A stretch of 64,000 nucleotides of DNA from an uncultured Bacteroidales bacterium. GTDB lineage: Bacteria; Bacteroidota; Bacteroidia; Bacteroidales; P3. The notes under the pieces were generated by a model. That model was given only the letters and a program-made list of their open reading frames with translations. It made no database searches and was not told where the DNA came from. Of this stretch, positions 41,039-50,889 are shown piece after piece. The stretch's first letter is position 1. The number at the start of each line of letters is the position of its first letter. Location: positions 1 to 64,000 of the forward strand of contig ONJQ01000007.1 in assembly GCA_900318175.1 (NCBI GenBank), in the 5' to 3' direction. The position numbers and the translations under genes are program-made.

Positions 41039-43204
41039 ATGCGTAACATTATTATTCTTTTAGCAATACTGCTTGCTTCCTCACAGGCATTCGGTCAAAA
41101 GGTAACCCTCAGCACGAGCGGCAAGAGCGACGTAGCCACACAAGTCAAACTGCAGCGTCTCAGCCAGACTAAAGCGGGTAACGAACAGGTCAGACTGTTG
41201 GCCAAAGTCACAGCCGGCTTTGATGTGCAGAGGCTCAAAGCCCAAGGCATCACCGTCGGCACGAAAGCCGGCGACATAGTCACCCTGCGCCTCCCCCTGA
41301 GCAAGCTTCACCTGCTCGAAGCCGAGCCCTCCATCCTGCAATACAGCATCTCACAACGTATCTTCCCCACCCTCGACCGTACACGCTACGACACCCACGC
41401 CGACAGCGTCCATGCCGGTGCGGGGCTGCCGCAAGCCTATACCGGCAAGGATGTCCTCATCGGCATCACCGACTGGGGCTTCGACTACAAGCACCCCAAC
41501 TTCAACAACAACGGTGCTGACAACCGCAGACTGCTGCGTGCCTGGGACCAGTTCAGACTGAAAGGACCGGCACCCACCGGCTACGACTACGGCACTGAAA
41601 TAGTGGGTCGCCACGATCTTCTGCAAGCGGGAGGCGACACCGCCGGCCTCTACGGCTATGCCACCCACGGCACCCACGTGGCCGGCATCTGCGCCGGACG
41701 CGGCATCGATGGCAAATACACCGGTTTGGCTCCATATGCCAACCTCCTGTTCGCCTCCTTCTACCTCGACCTTTCTTCCTGGATCGACGCTGTGGGTTGG
41801 ATGAAAAACGTGGCCAAGGAAGAGGGCAAACGCCTTGTCATCAACAACAGCTGGGGCATGTACACCCTTGGCCCCATCGACGGCACATCTCTTGCCAGCC
41901 AAGCCATCAACCATTTGTCCGACAGCGGCATCGTCTTCGTCACCAGTGGCGGCAACTGCGGCGACGACCAGTTCCACATCTCCCGTACCTTCACCTCCGG
42001 CACTCGCGACACCCTCCGCACTATTGCCACTTACTACGGTTCCCAAGAGATTGGCGAGGCCATCACCTTCTGGGGCGAACCCGGCAATGACTTCGATATT
42101 TCCTTCGCCATGGTCAGCTCCACCGACTCGGTCTGTCTGCCCTGGGTCGGCACCTCTGAGAGTAGTCATCCCTCCATGTACTTCACTAACGGGCAATACT
42201 ATTTGGACAGCTCCCTTGTCGCACCCAATGGCGACCGGCTCCATTTCGAACTCATTGTCGAAACCAGCAACATCTTCAACTCTCGCCCGCACATCATCCT
42301 CAACGTCGACAAGAACCCCAACTACGCCATCCATCTGGCTGTCACAGCCACCTCGGGCACCGTCCACGCCTGGAACGTCTGCATCCTTGAAAACGGAGCC
42401 GGCAACATGGGGGCCGCCTTCTCCAAAGGTTATCTGCTCATGGGTTACACCGCTGGCGACAACGCCTATGGCATAGGCGAGCCCGCTTGTGCCGAGAGTG
42501 CCATTGCCGTGGCCGCCCACGGACCCGACAGCAAGAAACCCAACGGCATCCGCGAGCCGGGTCTCAGAGCCACCTTCTCCAGCAACGGACCCCTCATCGA
42601 TGGCCGCAACAAACCCGACCTCTCCGCTCCGGGCACCAACATTGTCTCCTCCATCAGCTCCCGCACCACCGAATACTATGCCCCCATCATGACCTACACC
42701 TATGCCAGCACCGACTACATCTGGGCCAAAATGTCCGGCACCTCTATGTCCGGCCCTGCCGTCACAGGCATCGTCGCCCTGATGCTCGAAGCCAACAAAG
42801 ACCTCACCCCATCTCAGGTGCGCGAGATTCTCTGCATGACGGCCCGCAACGACTCCGTCACCGGTCCCCTCCATGATCGCGACAGCGTCAGTCCCTCGTG
42901 GGGATGGGGCAAGGCCGACGCCCTCAATGCCGTCAACGAAGCCTTGGCACGGGTCGACATCGCACAGGCCGACGAAGAGTGGTTCCAAAACTCACTCCAA
43001 GTATTCCCCAACCCTGCATCAACCTACATCCGCGTCCTCACTGGCCGCCATACTCCTGAGCAGGTGACCGTCTACGCCATGAACGGCATGGCCGTGATGA
43101 GCCAAGTGATTGTCATGGATGGCACCATCGACATCTCTCGCCTTGCCCGTGGCGTCTATGTCCTTAAATGTGGTGCCCGCACTGCTCGTGTTGTGCGCCA
43201 ATAA
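41039..43204 (+). CDS. Subtilisin-family serine protease with T9SS sorting domain
   Basis: A 721-residue secreted peptidase (S8). The signal peptide is MRNIIILLAILLASSQAFGQ. The catalytic triad is visible: Asp in GITDWGFDYKHP (about 145), His in THGTHVAG (about 210) and Ser in MSGTSMSGPAV (about 569). The C-terminus (VFPNPASTYIRV to RGVYVLKCGARTARVVRQ) is a type IX sorting domain, so the protein should reach the cell surface. An in-frame TTG at 41012 exists, but the ATG at 41039 places the signal peptide correctly. Confidence 0.93.
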   Translation: MRNIIILLAILLASSQAFGQKVTLSTSGKSDVATQVKLQRLSQTKAGNEQVRLLAKVTAGFDVQRLKAQGITVGTKAGDIVTLRLPLSKLHLLEAEPSILQYSISQRIFPTLDRTRYDTHADSVHAGAGLPQAYTGKDVLIGITDWGFDYKHPNFNNNGADNRRLLRAWDQFRLKGPAPTGYDYGTEIVGRHDLLQAGGDTAGLYGYATHGTHVAGICAGRGIDGKYTGLAPYANLLFASFYLDLSSWIDAVGWMKNVAKEEGKRLVINNSWGMYTLGPIDGTSLASQAINHLSDSGIVFVTSGGNCGDDQFHISRTFTSGTRDTLRTIATYYGSQEIGEAITFWGEPGNDFDISFAMVSSTDSVCLPWVGTSESSHPSMYFTNGQYYLDSSLVAPNGDRLHFELIVETSNIFNSRPHIILNVDKNPNYAIHLAVTATSGTVHAWNVCILENGAGNMGAAFSKGYLLMGYTAGDNAYGIGEPACAESAIAVAAHGPDSKKPNGIREPGLRATFSSNGPLIDGRNKPDLSAPGTNIVSSISSRTTEYYAPIMTYTYASTDYIWAKMSGTSMSGPAVTGIVALMLEANKDLTPSQVREILCMTARNDSVTGPLHDRDSVSPSWGWGKADALNAVNEALARVDIAQADEEWFQNSLQVFPNPASTYIRVLTGRHTPEQVTVYAMNGMAVMSQVIVMDGTIDISRLARGVYVLKCGARTARVVRQ

Positions 43205-43266
43205 ACCCTCACTGTGAAAAGCGGAAAGTGAAAACAGGTAAGCATTTTAACAATTAAAACTTCCCG

Positions 43267-44262
43267 ATGCTCAAATCATTCAGGAATAACAACATCATCG
43301 TTCAGATTATCGTCGTGCTGGCAGTGGCAGGACTGATGTGGGCCAACAGTTTTGCCCATCCCGCCTCCACCCCAGCCCTTGGTGGCGGAAGTCTGTATTA
43401 CTGGCTCACCGGGGCACTCAGCCCCACCGCAGCCAACATCTTGGCCTTCATCCTTATGCTGGCCGAGGGCGTACTGCTCACCAGTATCCTCTACCGCCAC
43501 AAGCTCATCGGCCAGGGCACTCTGCTTCCCCTCCTCTTCTTTGTTATTGCCATGAGTCTGGGGCGCCCCATGCTCTCCCCCATTCTGCTGGGCACCCTCT
43601 TCCTCCTCTTAGCCATTGAGCAGCTGCTACTCACCACCACCCTCCTCTCCATCGGGTTGGACAAGACCTTCGGCGCCGCCGCTTGCGTCGGCCTTGCCGC
43701 CTTGCTATGCCCCAACATGGTGGTGTTTATCATACCCTTCATCATCAGTATGTTCAATTACAGCCTTTACGGATGGCGCGACTGGACCATGTTCATCCTC
43801 GGGTTCCTTGCCCCGTGGATTGTGGTGGAGACCTACTACTGGGTTTGCGACGAACTTTTCTATCGCAACTACCTACTCCTTTACACCATCACCGATTTCC
43901 ACCTGCGCGCTGGGGGCAACTTGGTGCAATGGCTTGCCAGCATAGTCTTCCTTCTCTTCCTTGTCAGTGGAATTCTTAGGGCCATCAGCATGAGCCGAAA
44001 CCACAACATCAACTTCAACAAAAACGTCACCACCCTCCTGCTCTTCACTCTTGGCAGCATGGCCTTGGCCGCCTACAACAGGTTCTTTCCCGTGGCCGCT
44101 GCCGACTATGCCATCCCCTTTGCCTGCTGCGCCACCTATCTCTTCATGGAGACTGGCCCCTCAGGCATGGGACGCCAACGCAAAGAGTTTTGGACCAATC
44201 TCATCTTTATCGCCACGCTGCTCTTCTTCGTCATCATAAACTGGTTTGAACCCCTCTACTAA
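43267..44262 (+). CDS. Polytopic membrane protein, DUF6427-like
   Basis: A 331-residue protein with about ten hydrophobic segments (for example [86 protein letters not shown]). The RNN start and the central YGWRDW-LGFLAPW block match my memory of DUF6427, a Bacteroidetes membrane family linked by gene context to envelope biogenesis. There is no known enzyme motif. rnhB follows by 11 bp. Confidence 0.7.
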   Translation: MLKSFRNNNIIVQIIVVLAVAGLMWANSFAHPASTPALGGGSLYYWLTGALSPTAANILAFILMLAEGVLLTSILYRHKLIGQGTLLPLLFFVIAMSLGRPMLSPILLGTLFLLLAIEQLLLTTTLLSIGLDKTFGAAACVGLAALLCPNMVVFIIPFIISMFNYSLYGWRDWTMFILGFLAPWIVVETYYWVCDELFYRNYLLLYTITDFHLRAGGNLVQWLASIVFLLFLVSGILRAISMSRNHNINFNKNVTTLLLFTLGSMALAAYNRFFPVAAADYAIPFACCATYLFMETGPSGMGRQRKEFWTNLIFIATLLFFVIINWFEPLY

Positions 44263-44273
44263 CTGCAAGCACC

Positions 44274-44870
44274 ATGCTCAAAAGCCAATACACCCCGGAC
44301 CTGATTGAATGCGGCTGTGACGAAGCCGGACGTGGCTGTTTGGCTGGAGCCGTCTATGCCGCCGCCGTGGTGCTGCCCAAGGACTACCAAAACGACGCCC
44401 TCAACGACTCCAAACAGCTCACCGAACGCCAACGCTACGCTCTGCGCGAGCAGATTGAACACGACGCCCTCTCATGGGCCGTCGCCAGCGTCTCGGCAGC
44501 TGAGATTGACCGCACCAATATCCTCCGTGCCTCCATGCACGCCATGAATCTCGCCATTGCACAACTCAACGTCACCCCCGAGCTGCTGCTCATTGACGGC
44601 AACCGGTTCTACAACGAAGGACTCATACCCTACTACACCATCGTCAAAGGCGATGGCAAATATCTCTCCATAGCCGCCGCCTCCATACTGGCCAAAACCT
44701 ACCGTGACGACTACATGAACAACCTCCACCAGCAATACCCCAACTACGGGTGGGACCGCAACAAGGGCTACCCCACTGCACTGCACTACCGCGCACTGCA
44801 ACAATACGGACCGACGCCCCTGCACCGCCAAACCTTTAAACTAACAAAGCAACAACACTCGAATGAATGA
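44274..44870 (+). CDS. rnhB: Ribonuclease HII
   Basis: A 198-residue enzyme that cuts the RNA strand of RNA-DNA hybrids and single ribonucleotides in DNA. The active-site start [44 protein letters not shown] and [17 protein letters not shown] are all present with the acidic residues intact. Length is normal. Confidence 0.95.
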   Translation: MLKSQYTPDLIECGCDEAGRGCLAGAVYAAAVVLPKDYQNDALNDSKQLTERQRYALREQIEHDALSWAVASVSAAEIDRTNILRASMHAMNLAIAQLNVTPELLLIDGNRFYNEGLIPYYTIVKGDGKYLSIAAASILAKTYRDDYMNNLHQQYPNYGWDRNKGYPTALHYRALQQYGPTPLHRQTFKLTKQQHSNE

Positions 44871-44893
44871 ATCCGTTGATTCGTAAACGAGCG

Positions 44894-44932
44894 AATGTGT
44901 GAACCGATTAACGAATTAACGCATCAGAACAA
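44894..44932 (+). repeat. Third copy of the ATGTGTGAA repeat
   Basis: AATGTGTGAACCGATTAACGAATTAACG lies in the short spacer between rnhB and the DUF6913 gene, related to the array at 15957. Shown as a 28-base region, position 44894 to 44921, with AT-rich continuation. Confidence 0.5.
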
Positions 44933-44939
44933 TAAAAGA

Positions 44940-45494
44940 ATGAACGTAGTAGAACGGATAAGGGAACAGAACAAAGCAAACATCATGCAGCAACTGGTGG
45001 CCAAACCCCATCGGCGGCGCATCGTCAATCTGGACGATGTGCGCAGCATTGGCCTAATAGCCCGCTGCCTGTCGGATGCCGACCAGGTCACCCTCAGCCA
45101 GTTCACCCATCACATGACCAACCGCGGTTGCATGGTTCGGAAAATCGAGCTTCCGCCCAACGCTGAAGAGCTTTTGGACAAATACGGTCTGCCCAAGCCA
45201 GAATTCACGCGTCTCTTCACCAGCTACCACTATGACGTGCTTATCGACACCACCACCGGCAGCAACCCCTTCGGACCCTTCATCACCCTTAATGCCTCCT
45301 CCAACCTGCGCGTGGGCTACGGCGGCACACCGCCGGCACCACAGTCCCCCTCAACCCCAAACACAAACTCGGACAGCGACCCCAAATCCTACCAGGACAT
45401 CTACGACCTCATCATCCTTGGCACCGAGCCCTTCACCCTCTCCCGCTACCTCACCAACATCCTCGAATATCTAATACAAATACGCAAGATTTAA
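44940..45494 (+). CDS. DUF6913-like hypothetical protein
   Basis: A 184-residue cytoplasmic protein starting MNVVERIREQNKANIMQQL. Features are DVRSIGLIARCLSDADQVTLSQFTHHM, then LLDKYGLPKPEFTRLFTSYHYDVLIDTTTGSNPFGPFITLNASSNLRVGY, which matches the Bacteroidetes DUF6913 pattern I know, and a Pro-, Ser- and Asn-rich insertion (PPAPQSPSTPNTNSDSD). It usually lies before dapA, as it does here. Function unknown. The upstream ATG at 44895 lies in repeat DNA and was not used. Confidence 0.65.
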   Translation: MNVVERIREQNKANIMQQLVAKPHRRRIVNLDDVRSIGLIARCLSDADQVTLSQFTHHMTNRGCMVRKIELPPNAEELLDKYGLPKPEFTRLFTSYHYDVLIDTTTGSNPFGPFITLNASSNLRVGYGGTPPAPQSPSTPNTNSDSDPKSYQDIYDLIILGTEPFTLSRYLTNILEYLIQIRKI

Positions 45495-45575
45495 GCCCCC
45501 CTTCAATTAACCAGAAGAGTCTAAACCAAAATACGACAAACGACAAACAACACAAACATACAACATTGATAAATC

Positions 45576-46460
45576 ATGAAAAATCCATTCATAGGCACGG
45601 GAGTGGCCCTCGTCACCCCCTTTCGGAAACAAGAGACCATCGATTTTAGCCGTTTAGAGAAACTGATTGACGACATCATCGCCGGTGGCGTGGACTACAT
45701 CGTAGCCTTAGGCACCACCAGCGAGGCCGCCACCATGACCGACACCGAGCGCCACGCACTTCAGGACTTCATCGTGGAGAGTGTCGGAGGCCGCTGCCCC
45801 ATCATGCTTGGCCTGGGGGGCAACAACACCCTCGCCGTGCGCGATGCCATAGCCAATACCAACTTTGACGGCATCAGTGGCCTCCTCTCGGTAGCCCCCT
45901 ACTACAACAAGCCCAACCAGCGCGGCCTTGCACAGCACTTCAAACAAGTGGCAGAAGCATCGCCTGTGCCCGTGGTCATCTACAACGTGCCCGGTCGCAC
46001 CGGAGTCAACATCACGGCGGAGACCACCCTTTCCCTCGCCCGGGAGTGCCCCAACATCATTGGCATCAAAGAAGCCTCCGGCAACATAGCCCAAGTGATG
46101 CAAATACTGCAAGCCAAGCCCGATAACTTCATGGTCATCTCCGGCGACGACAGTTTGACGCTCCCCATGGTGCTCATGGGTGCCCAAGGCGTCATCTCCG
46201 TCATTGCCAACGCCCTTCCTGCGGAGATGAGCACCATGGTCAAATACGCCCTCAAAGGCGATGTCAAACGCTCCCTGCCCCTGCACTTCCGCATGCTGCC
46301 ACTGATGAATGCCATATTTGAGGAAGGCAACCCTGCCGGTATCAAAGCCCTCATGGAACAGCAAGGACGCATTGCTGGCAACCTGCGCCTCCCCTTGGTC
46401 AAGGTCAGCAAGCCCCTCTACAACAAAATCTCCTCACTCTATGACCAATTTAACGCTTAG
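45576..46460 (+). CDS. dapA: 4-hydroxy-tetrahydrodipicolinate synthase
   Basis: A 294-residue TIM-barrel aldolase condensing pyruvate with aspartate semialdehyde in lysine and diaminopimelate synthesis. FIGTGVALVTPF, the GTTSEAATM substrate loop, YYNKPNQRGLAQHF with the proton-relay Tyr and VVIYNVPGRTGVNI, and the Schiff-base Lys in IIGIKEASGN are present. The 3' end overlaps the next gene by 20 bases. Confidence 0.96.
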   Translation: MKNPFIGTGVALVTPFRKQETIDFSRLEKLIDDIIAGGVDYIVALGTTSEAATMTDTERHALQDFIVESVGGRCPIMLGLGGNNTLAVRDAIANTNFDGISGLLSVAPYYNKPNQRGLAQHFKQVAEASPVPVVIYNVPGRTGVNITAETTLSLARECPNIIGIKEASGNIAQVMQILQAKPDNFMVISGDDSLTLPMVLMGAQGVISVIANALPAEMSTMVKYALKGDVKRSLPLHFRMLPLMNAIFEEGNPAGIKALMEQQGRIAGNLRLPLVKVSKPLYNKISSLYDQFNA

Positions 46461-46872
46461 AGCCCGCCAAGTCTTTGCACAGGACCTCTACGCCACACAA
46501 GCAACAGGCGTGGTCATTGACGCTGTAGAGCCCCGCCATGCCCGTTGCAGCGTGCAGCTGACCCCACTTTTGCGCAACGCCATGGGAGCCGTGATGGGAG
46601 GCGTGATGTTCACCCTCGCGGACCTCGCATTCGCCGCTGCCGCCAACAGCGAATGCATAGAGCAAGACGAGCCCCTTGCGTGGGTCACCACAGGCAGCAG
46701 CATTGAATACCTCTCTCAGCCTGCGGACCACACCCTCACAGCCGAAACCCAGTGCATCAAGCAAGGGCGCACCACCTGCCTCTACCTCGTTCACATCACC
46801 GACGGCACCGGGCGTGCAGTAGCCATGCTGACGACACGTGGTGTGAAACTTGCAACCTCCCCTACAGCATAA
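46441..46872 (+). CDS. Hotdog-fold thioesterase (PaaI-like)
   Basis: A 143-residue protein starting at an ATG inside dapA (20-bp overlap, different frame). The PaaI-type motif LLRNAMGAVMGGVMFTLADLAFAAAANS replaces the usual HG...GG. VTTGSSIEYLSQPA, then LTAETQCIKQGRTTCLYLVHITDGTGRAVAM complete the fold. It is predicted to hydrolyse acyl-CoA (an aryl- or short-chain thioester). The substrate is not known. Confidence 0.85.
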   Translation: MTNLTLRARQVFAQDLYATQATGVVIDAVEPRHARCSVQLTPLLRNAMGAVMGGVMFTLADLAFAAAANSECIEQDEPLAWVTTGSSIEYLSQPADHTLTAETQCIKQGRTTCLYLVHITDGTGRAVAMLTTRGVKLATSPTA

Positions 46873-46913
46873 CACACAATATCGACCTATGACAACTTAC
46901 AAATCCAACTACA

Positions 46914-47723
46914 ATGACTATTGACCAGATACTTATCCCCGTGCACGATGCATTCCAAGCTTTCGCCGTGGAATATGACCGTTGCACCCGAGGTGGGGAA
47001 CCCCATACCGCCACACCCCTGCTGGACGAAGTAGAGGACTACCTGAGCCAACACCCTGGCAAACGGCTGCGCCCATTGATGGTACTGCTGTCAGCCCAGA
47101 CTTGTGGACACCTTTTGCCACAACACGTGCTGGTAGCCACAGCCATGGAGATGCTGCACAATGCCACCCTGATGCATGACGACGTGGTGGACGAGTCCGA
47201 CAGCCGCCGCGGAGGCGATTCGGTGCGGAAACGCTGGAGCAACCAAGTGGCTGTGCTCTGCGGCGACTTCTACCTGTCGCAGGTGATGGAGCTGCTGTAC
47301 CGCGTTGGAGACAAGGAGGCATCACGATTAGTGGCAAACACTGTGGCCACCATGAGCCGCGGAGAGCTGCAACAACTATATTGGACCGCCGAGCATGGGG
47401 TGACGCAGGATATATACATGGAGGTGATAGGCTGCAAGACGGCCTCGCTGATGGCTACCTGCTGCGAACTGGGCGCAATGTCCCTGACGGAGGCCACAGC
47501 ACCCTATAGGCAGGCACTCCACGACTTTGGCTACAACTATGGCCTGGTATTCCAAATGCTGGACGATTTGGCCGACGACCAGACCATCCACGACATACAC
47601 ATGCCGGGGTCGTCAAGCCCACAGGAACTGATTGCTCACCACCGCCAACTGGCCACCGAAGCCCTACTCACGCTGCCACTGTCACCCGCCAGAGAGGCAC
47701 TGGAAAGCATGTTGAACGCCTGA
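46914..47723 (+). CDS. Trans-prenyl diphosphate synthase
   Basis: A 269-residue isoprenoid synthase. The first Asp-rich motif is LMHDDVVDESDSRRG. The product-binding GKRLRPLMVLLS and CGDFYLSQVM are typical. The second Asp-rich motif is FQMLDDLADD, where the common DDxxD is written DDLADD. It is some 50 residues shorter than octaprenyl synthases, with the C-terminal helices shortened. It is probably a farnesyl-to-octaprenyl class enzyme feeding menaquinone or undecaprenyl lipid; chain length cannot be read. Confidence 0.85.
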   Translation: MTIDQILIPVHDAFQAFAVEYDRCTRGGEPHTATPLLDEVEDYLSQHPGKRLRPLMVLLSAQTCGHLLPQHVLVATAMEMLHNATLMHDDVVDESDSRRGGDSVRKRWSNQVAVLCGDFYLSQVMELLYRVGDKEASRLVANTVATMSRGELQQLYWTAEHGVTQDIYMEVIGCKTASLMATCCELGAMSLTEATAPYRQALHDFGYNYGLVFQMLDDLADDQTIHDIHMPGSSSPQELIAHHRQLATEALLTLPLSPAREALESMLNA

Positions 47724-47805
47724 CATCATTTTTTCGCTCATCTCAATACAATAATCGAAACACAATAGATACAAAATAAATAAACAAATTAAAATCCATC
47801 TCATC

Positions 47806-48309
47806 ATGAAAAGATTCTTTTTCACAGTGATTTGTCTGACCCTTGGGGGCATAGCCCTGGCTCAGAACGCAACTCTGCCTCAAAACATCACCCTGAAAGC
47901 CCTCGACGGCTCGTCCGTGCAGACATCTGCTATCCAGAACGACGGCAAGCCCATCATCGTGAACTTCTGGGCCACGTGGTGCAAGCCCTGCAACCGCGAG
48001 CTGAACACCATCAAGGAGCTCTACGAGGAATGGCAGGAGGAAACGGGTGTGAAAATTGTAGCCATCTCTATTGACGATGCTCGCAGCGCCCAGCGCGTGA
48101 AACCTCATGTTGACGGCAACGGTTGGGAGTACGAGGTCTACATCGACCAAAATCAGGACTTCAAACGCGCCATGAATGTTGTCAACCCGCCTCACACTTT
48201 CGTCATCAATGGCAAGGGTGAGATTGTTTGGCAGCATGCCTCATACGTCGAAGGCGACGAGGAGGAGCTCATCGAGGTGGTACGCAAAGTGGCTGCCGAA
48301 GGAAAGTGA
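47806..48309 (+). CDS. TlpA-like periplasmic thioredoxin
   Basis: A 167-residue protein with a signal peptide (MKRFFFTVICLTLGGIALAQ). The thioredoxin fold has IVNFWATWCKPCNRELNTIKEL with the redox pair CxxC, cis-Pro in VNPPHTFVIN, and GKGEIVWQHASY. It reduces or exchanges disulfides outside the cytoplasm. It is the first of three genes (with the DUF6029 barrel and the Omp28 lipoprotein). Confidence 0.9.
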   Translation: MKRFFFTVICLTLGGIALAQNATLPQNITLKALDGSSVQTSAIQNDGKPIIVNFWATWCKPCNRELNTIKELYEEWQEETGVKIVAISIDDARSAQRVKPHVDGNGWEYEVYIDQNQDFKRAMNVVNPPHTFVINGKGEIVWQHASYVEGDEEELIEVVRKVAAEGK

Positions 48310-48348
48310 AAAGCGATATTCCCACATTCTTAAACAGCGATTAATAAG

Positions 48349-50019
48349 ATGACAAACACAAGAAAGCTTATCCCCTTAGTGGTGGCCATGCTTTTTGGCG
48401 CACCCGCGCTGATGGCACAGGGCATTCTGGGGGGACACGTGACAGGCAATATCCAGCTCGACGGCCAATTGTCGCATGCCGATTCCCTCATTGGGGCATC
48501 GGACGTGCCGGAGCACCTCCTTTCCAACAGCCGCGCTGACATTCTCTACACCAATGGCAACTTCAGCGCCGGTATGCGTTTCGAGGCCTATCTGAACCCG
48601 ATGCTTGGCTTCAACCAGCGCTACAAGGGCATGGGTGTGCCGAACTACTTTGCCTCCTATCAGAACGAGCTTATCAGCGTCACTGCCGGTAACTTCTACG
48701 AGCAATTCGGCAGCGGCATGATTCTCCGTGCCTACGAGGACCGCTACCTGGGACTCGATAACTCATTGCGCGGTTTGAACGTCACCTTGCGGCCCTTCCG
48801 CGGCATCACCCTCAAAGCCCTGACGGGCTACCAGCGCATCTACTGGAACTATAACACCGAGGGATTGGTGCGCGGCATCGACGGCGAGGTGAACCTCAAC
48901 AGCCTTATCACCTCCATGGCAGAAAGCAAATTCCGCATGACTCTCGGTGCAGGTTTTGTGAGCAAATACCAACCCGACGAACTGATAAGCACTCCTGAAC
49001 TCGGCTACAAGCTTAACCTTCCGCTCAACGTGGGTGCAGGTGCTGTGCGTATGGACATGAACTACGGCAACTGGAGCCTCCAGGCCGAGTATGCCCGCAA
49101 GGGTCAAGACCCCAGCATCATGAACAACTACATCTATCGTCATGGTGAAGCCTTGATGCTCAACGCTGTCTACTCCATGAAGGGATTCAGCGCAAACATC
49201 CAAGCCAAACGGGTGGACAACATGTGTTTCAAGTCGTCCCGCACCGAATCCGGCGAAATGCTGTACATTAACTACATCCCTGCCATCACCAAGCAACACA
49301 CCTACGCCTTCCTCAACATGTACCCCTACGCCACGCAGACCACTGGCGAGATGGGGTTGCAGGGCGACTTGATGTACAAGATTAAGAAAGGGTCACTCCT
49401 TGGCGGCAAATATGGCACCGACCTCCACTTCAACGCCTCCGTCATCACTGGATTGGATACTACCACCATCGGCTTCATCGGGACAGATGGCTACACCTCC
49501 AAGTGGTTCAAAACGGGAGACCTTTACTACACCGACCTCTCCCTCGAAGTGGCCAAGAAACTCAACTCGGCCATGAAGCTGACCTGCACCTACGGCTACC
49601 AGATATTCAATCCCGTAGTGGAGGGTCACCACGGCGACCTGCACCACAACCATGTGGTAGTGGCCGACATGACATGGAAGGTGGACAAGAAGAATGTGCT
49701 GCGCTTCGAGGCCGAATGGATGGGAAGCGACAGCAAATACAACCCCGATGTGGACGACAAGCGTTGCGGCGACTGGATTATGGGGCTGGTGGAGTACAAC
49801 TTTGCCGGTTCATGGTTCATCTCGGCCAGCGACCAGTACGTCTACAACGATGGCAACAAGGCCAACTACTACAACATCAGCATGGGCTACACCCACGGTG
49901 CCACCCGATTGCAGTTAGGCTACGGCAAGCAGCGCGAAGGCCTTCTGTGCATCGGCGGCGTGTGCCGACAGGTCCCTGCCAGCAACGGTATGACCTTCAG
50001 CCTCACCACATCATTCTGA
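48349..50019 (+). CDS. DUF6029 family outer-membrane protein
   Basis: A 556-residue protein with a signal peptide (VVAMLFGAPALMAQG). The body is aromatic-rich with alternating short beta-strands ending in SLTTSF, typical of an outer-membrane barrel. Motifs such as ISVTAGNFYEQFGSGMILRAYEDRYLGLDNSLRGLN match DUF6029. It sits between a TlpA-like thioredoxin and an Omp28-like lipoprotein, an order I recall from other Bacteroidales. Function is unknown. Confidence 0.8.
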   Translation: MTNTRKLIPLVVAMLFGAPALMAQGILGGHVTGNIQLDGQLSHADSLIGASDVPEHLLSNSRADILYTNGNFSAGMRFEAYLNPMLGFNQRYKGMGVPNYFASYQNELISVTAGNFYEQFGSGMILRAYEDRYLGLDNSLRGLNVTLRPFRGITLKALTGYQRIYWNYNTEGLVRGIDGEVNLNSLITSMAESKFRMTLGAGFVSKYQPDELISTPELGYKLNLPLNVGAGAVRMDMNYGNWSLQAEYARKGQDPSIMNNYIYRHGEALMLNAVYSMKGFSANIQAKRVDNMCFKSSRTESGEMLYINYIPAITKQHTYAFLNMYPYATQTTGEMGLQGDLMYKIKKGSLLGGKYGTDLHFNASVITGLDTTTIGFIGTDGYTSKWFKTGDLYYTDLSLEVAKKLNSAMKLTCTYGYQIFNPVVEGHHGDLHHNHVVVADMTWKVDKKNVLRFEAEWMGSDSKYNPDVDDKRCGDWIMGLVEYNFAGSWFISASDQYVYNDGNKANYYNISMGYTHGATRLQLGYGKQREGLLCIGGVCRQVPASNGMTFSLTTSF

Positions 50020-50076
50020 AGTGAAAAGTGAAAACAACCTGTTCACATCCTTTTCAATTTTAAAATAACACCAACA

Positions 50077-50886
50077 ATGAAGAAAATGTTTTTCTGCGCA
50101 CTCTTAGGTGCGCTCCTCTCTCTGGCAGCCAGCTGCGACAAGATAGACCCCGACCACTACACAATCCCCAGCGGGGTCACAGGCGAATGGTATGCCAGCC
50201 ACGAGAATATTCCCAAGGTACAACGTGCCATGATTGAGAAATACACGGGCGTGCGTTGTGTCAACTGCCCCGATGCCGACGAGGTAATCCACGCCTCCCT
50301 CGAGCATTACGGCGATCGTCTTGTAGCCGTAGCCATCCATTCCGGCAACTTTGGCCGTCCCCTTGGCTCCGACCCCGACCTGCGCACTCCCGGTGGCACC
50401 CAATGGTACGAGACCCTTGTGGGTACCAGCGAGGGACTGCCTGCAGCCTTTGTCAACCGTGGCGCAATATTCAATCCCATCTCTGGCGTCAACGACAAGG
50501 TGGACCCCGTGCTTGCACAGTCGCCCGTCGTCTCCATGCTCCTCAACAAGAGCAATGACGAAGTGAGCATTCATATAGGCTTTGAACAAAACGTGGAACA
50601 AGAGCTGACGCTGACAATTCTTGTTACCGAGGACAGCATCCTCACCACCCAGATGCATGGCAGTGCCGACATCCACGATTACGCCCAGAACCACGTGCTC
50701 CGCTCCATCTCCACCGACATTTGGGGCCTGCCCATCAATGTCGAGAAGAAACAGGGCAGCAAGTATTTCATCACCCTGCCAGCCTTAGTCCCCGAAGGGT
50801 GCAACCCCAATCACTGCCATCTGGTGGCTTTCATCTCCGAAAAGGAGAGCCGCAAGATTATCAATGTTGCGCAGTGTGACTTCTAA
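50077..50886 (+). CDS. Omp28-related outer-membrane lipoprotein
   Basis: A 269-residue protein with a lipobox (SLAASC, Cys 20). The motif KYTGVRCVNCPDADEVIHASLEHYGDRLVAVAIHSGNFG has a CxxC pair within a thioredoxin-like segment, as in the Omp28 family (PF11551). It may be a partner of the TlpA-like protein encoded two genes before, which would explain the shared locus. The MATE gene starts 3 bases after its stop codon. Confidence 0.88.
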   Translation: MKKMFFCALLGALLSLAASCDKIDPDHYTIPSGVTGEWYASHENIPKVQRAMIEKYTGVRCVNCPDADEVIHASLEHYGDRLVAVAIHSGNFGRPLGSDPDLRTPGGTQWYETLVGTSEGLPAAFVNRGAIFNPISGVNDKVDPVLAQSPVVSMLLNKSNDEVSIHIGFEQNVEQELTLTILVTEDSILTTQMHGSADIHDYAQNHVLRSISTDIWGLPINVEKKQGSKYFITLPALVPEGCNPNHCHLVAFISEKESRKIINVAQCDF

Positions 50887-50889
50887 ACA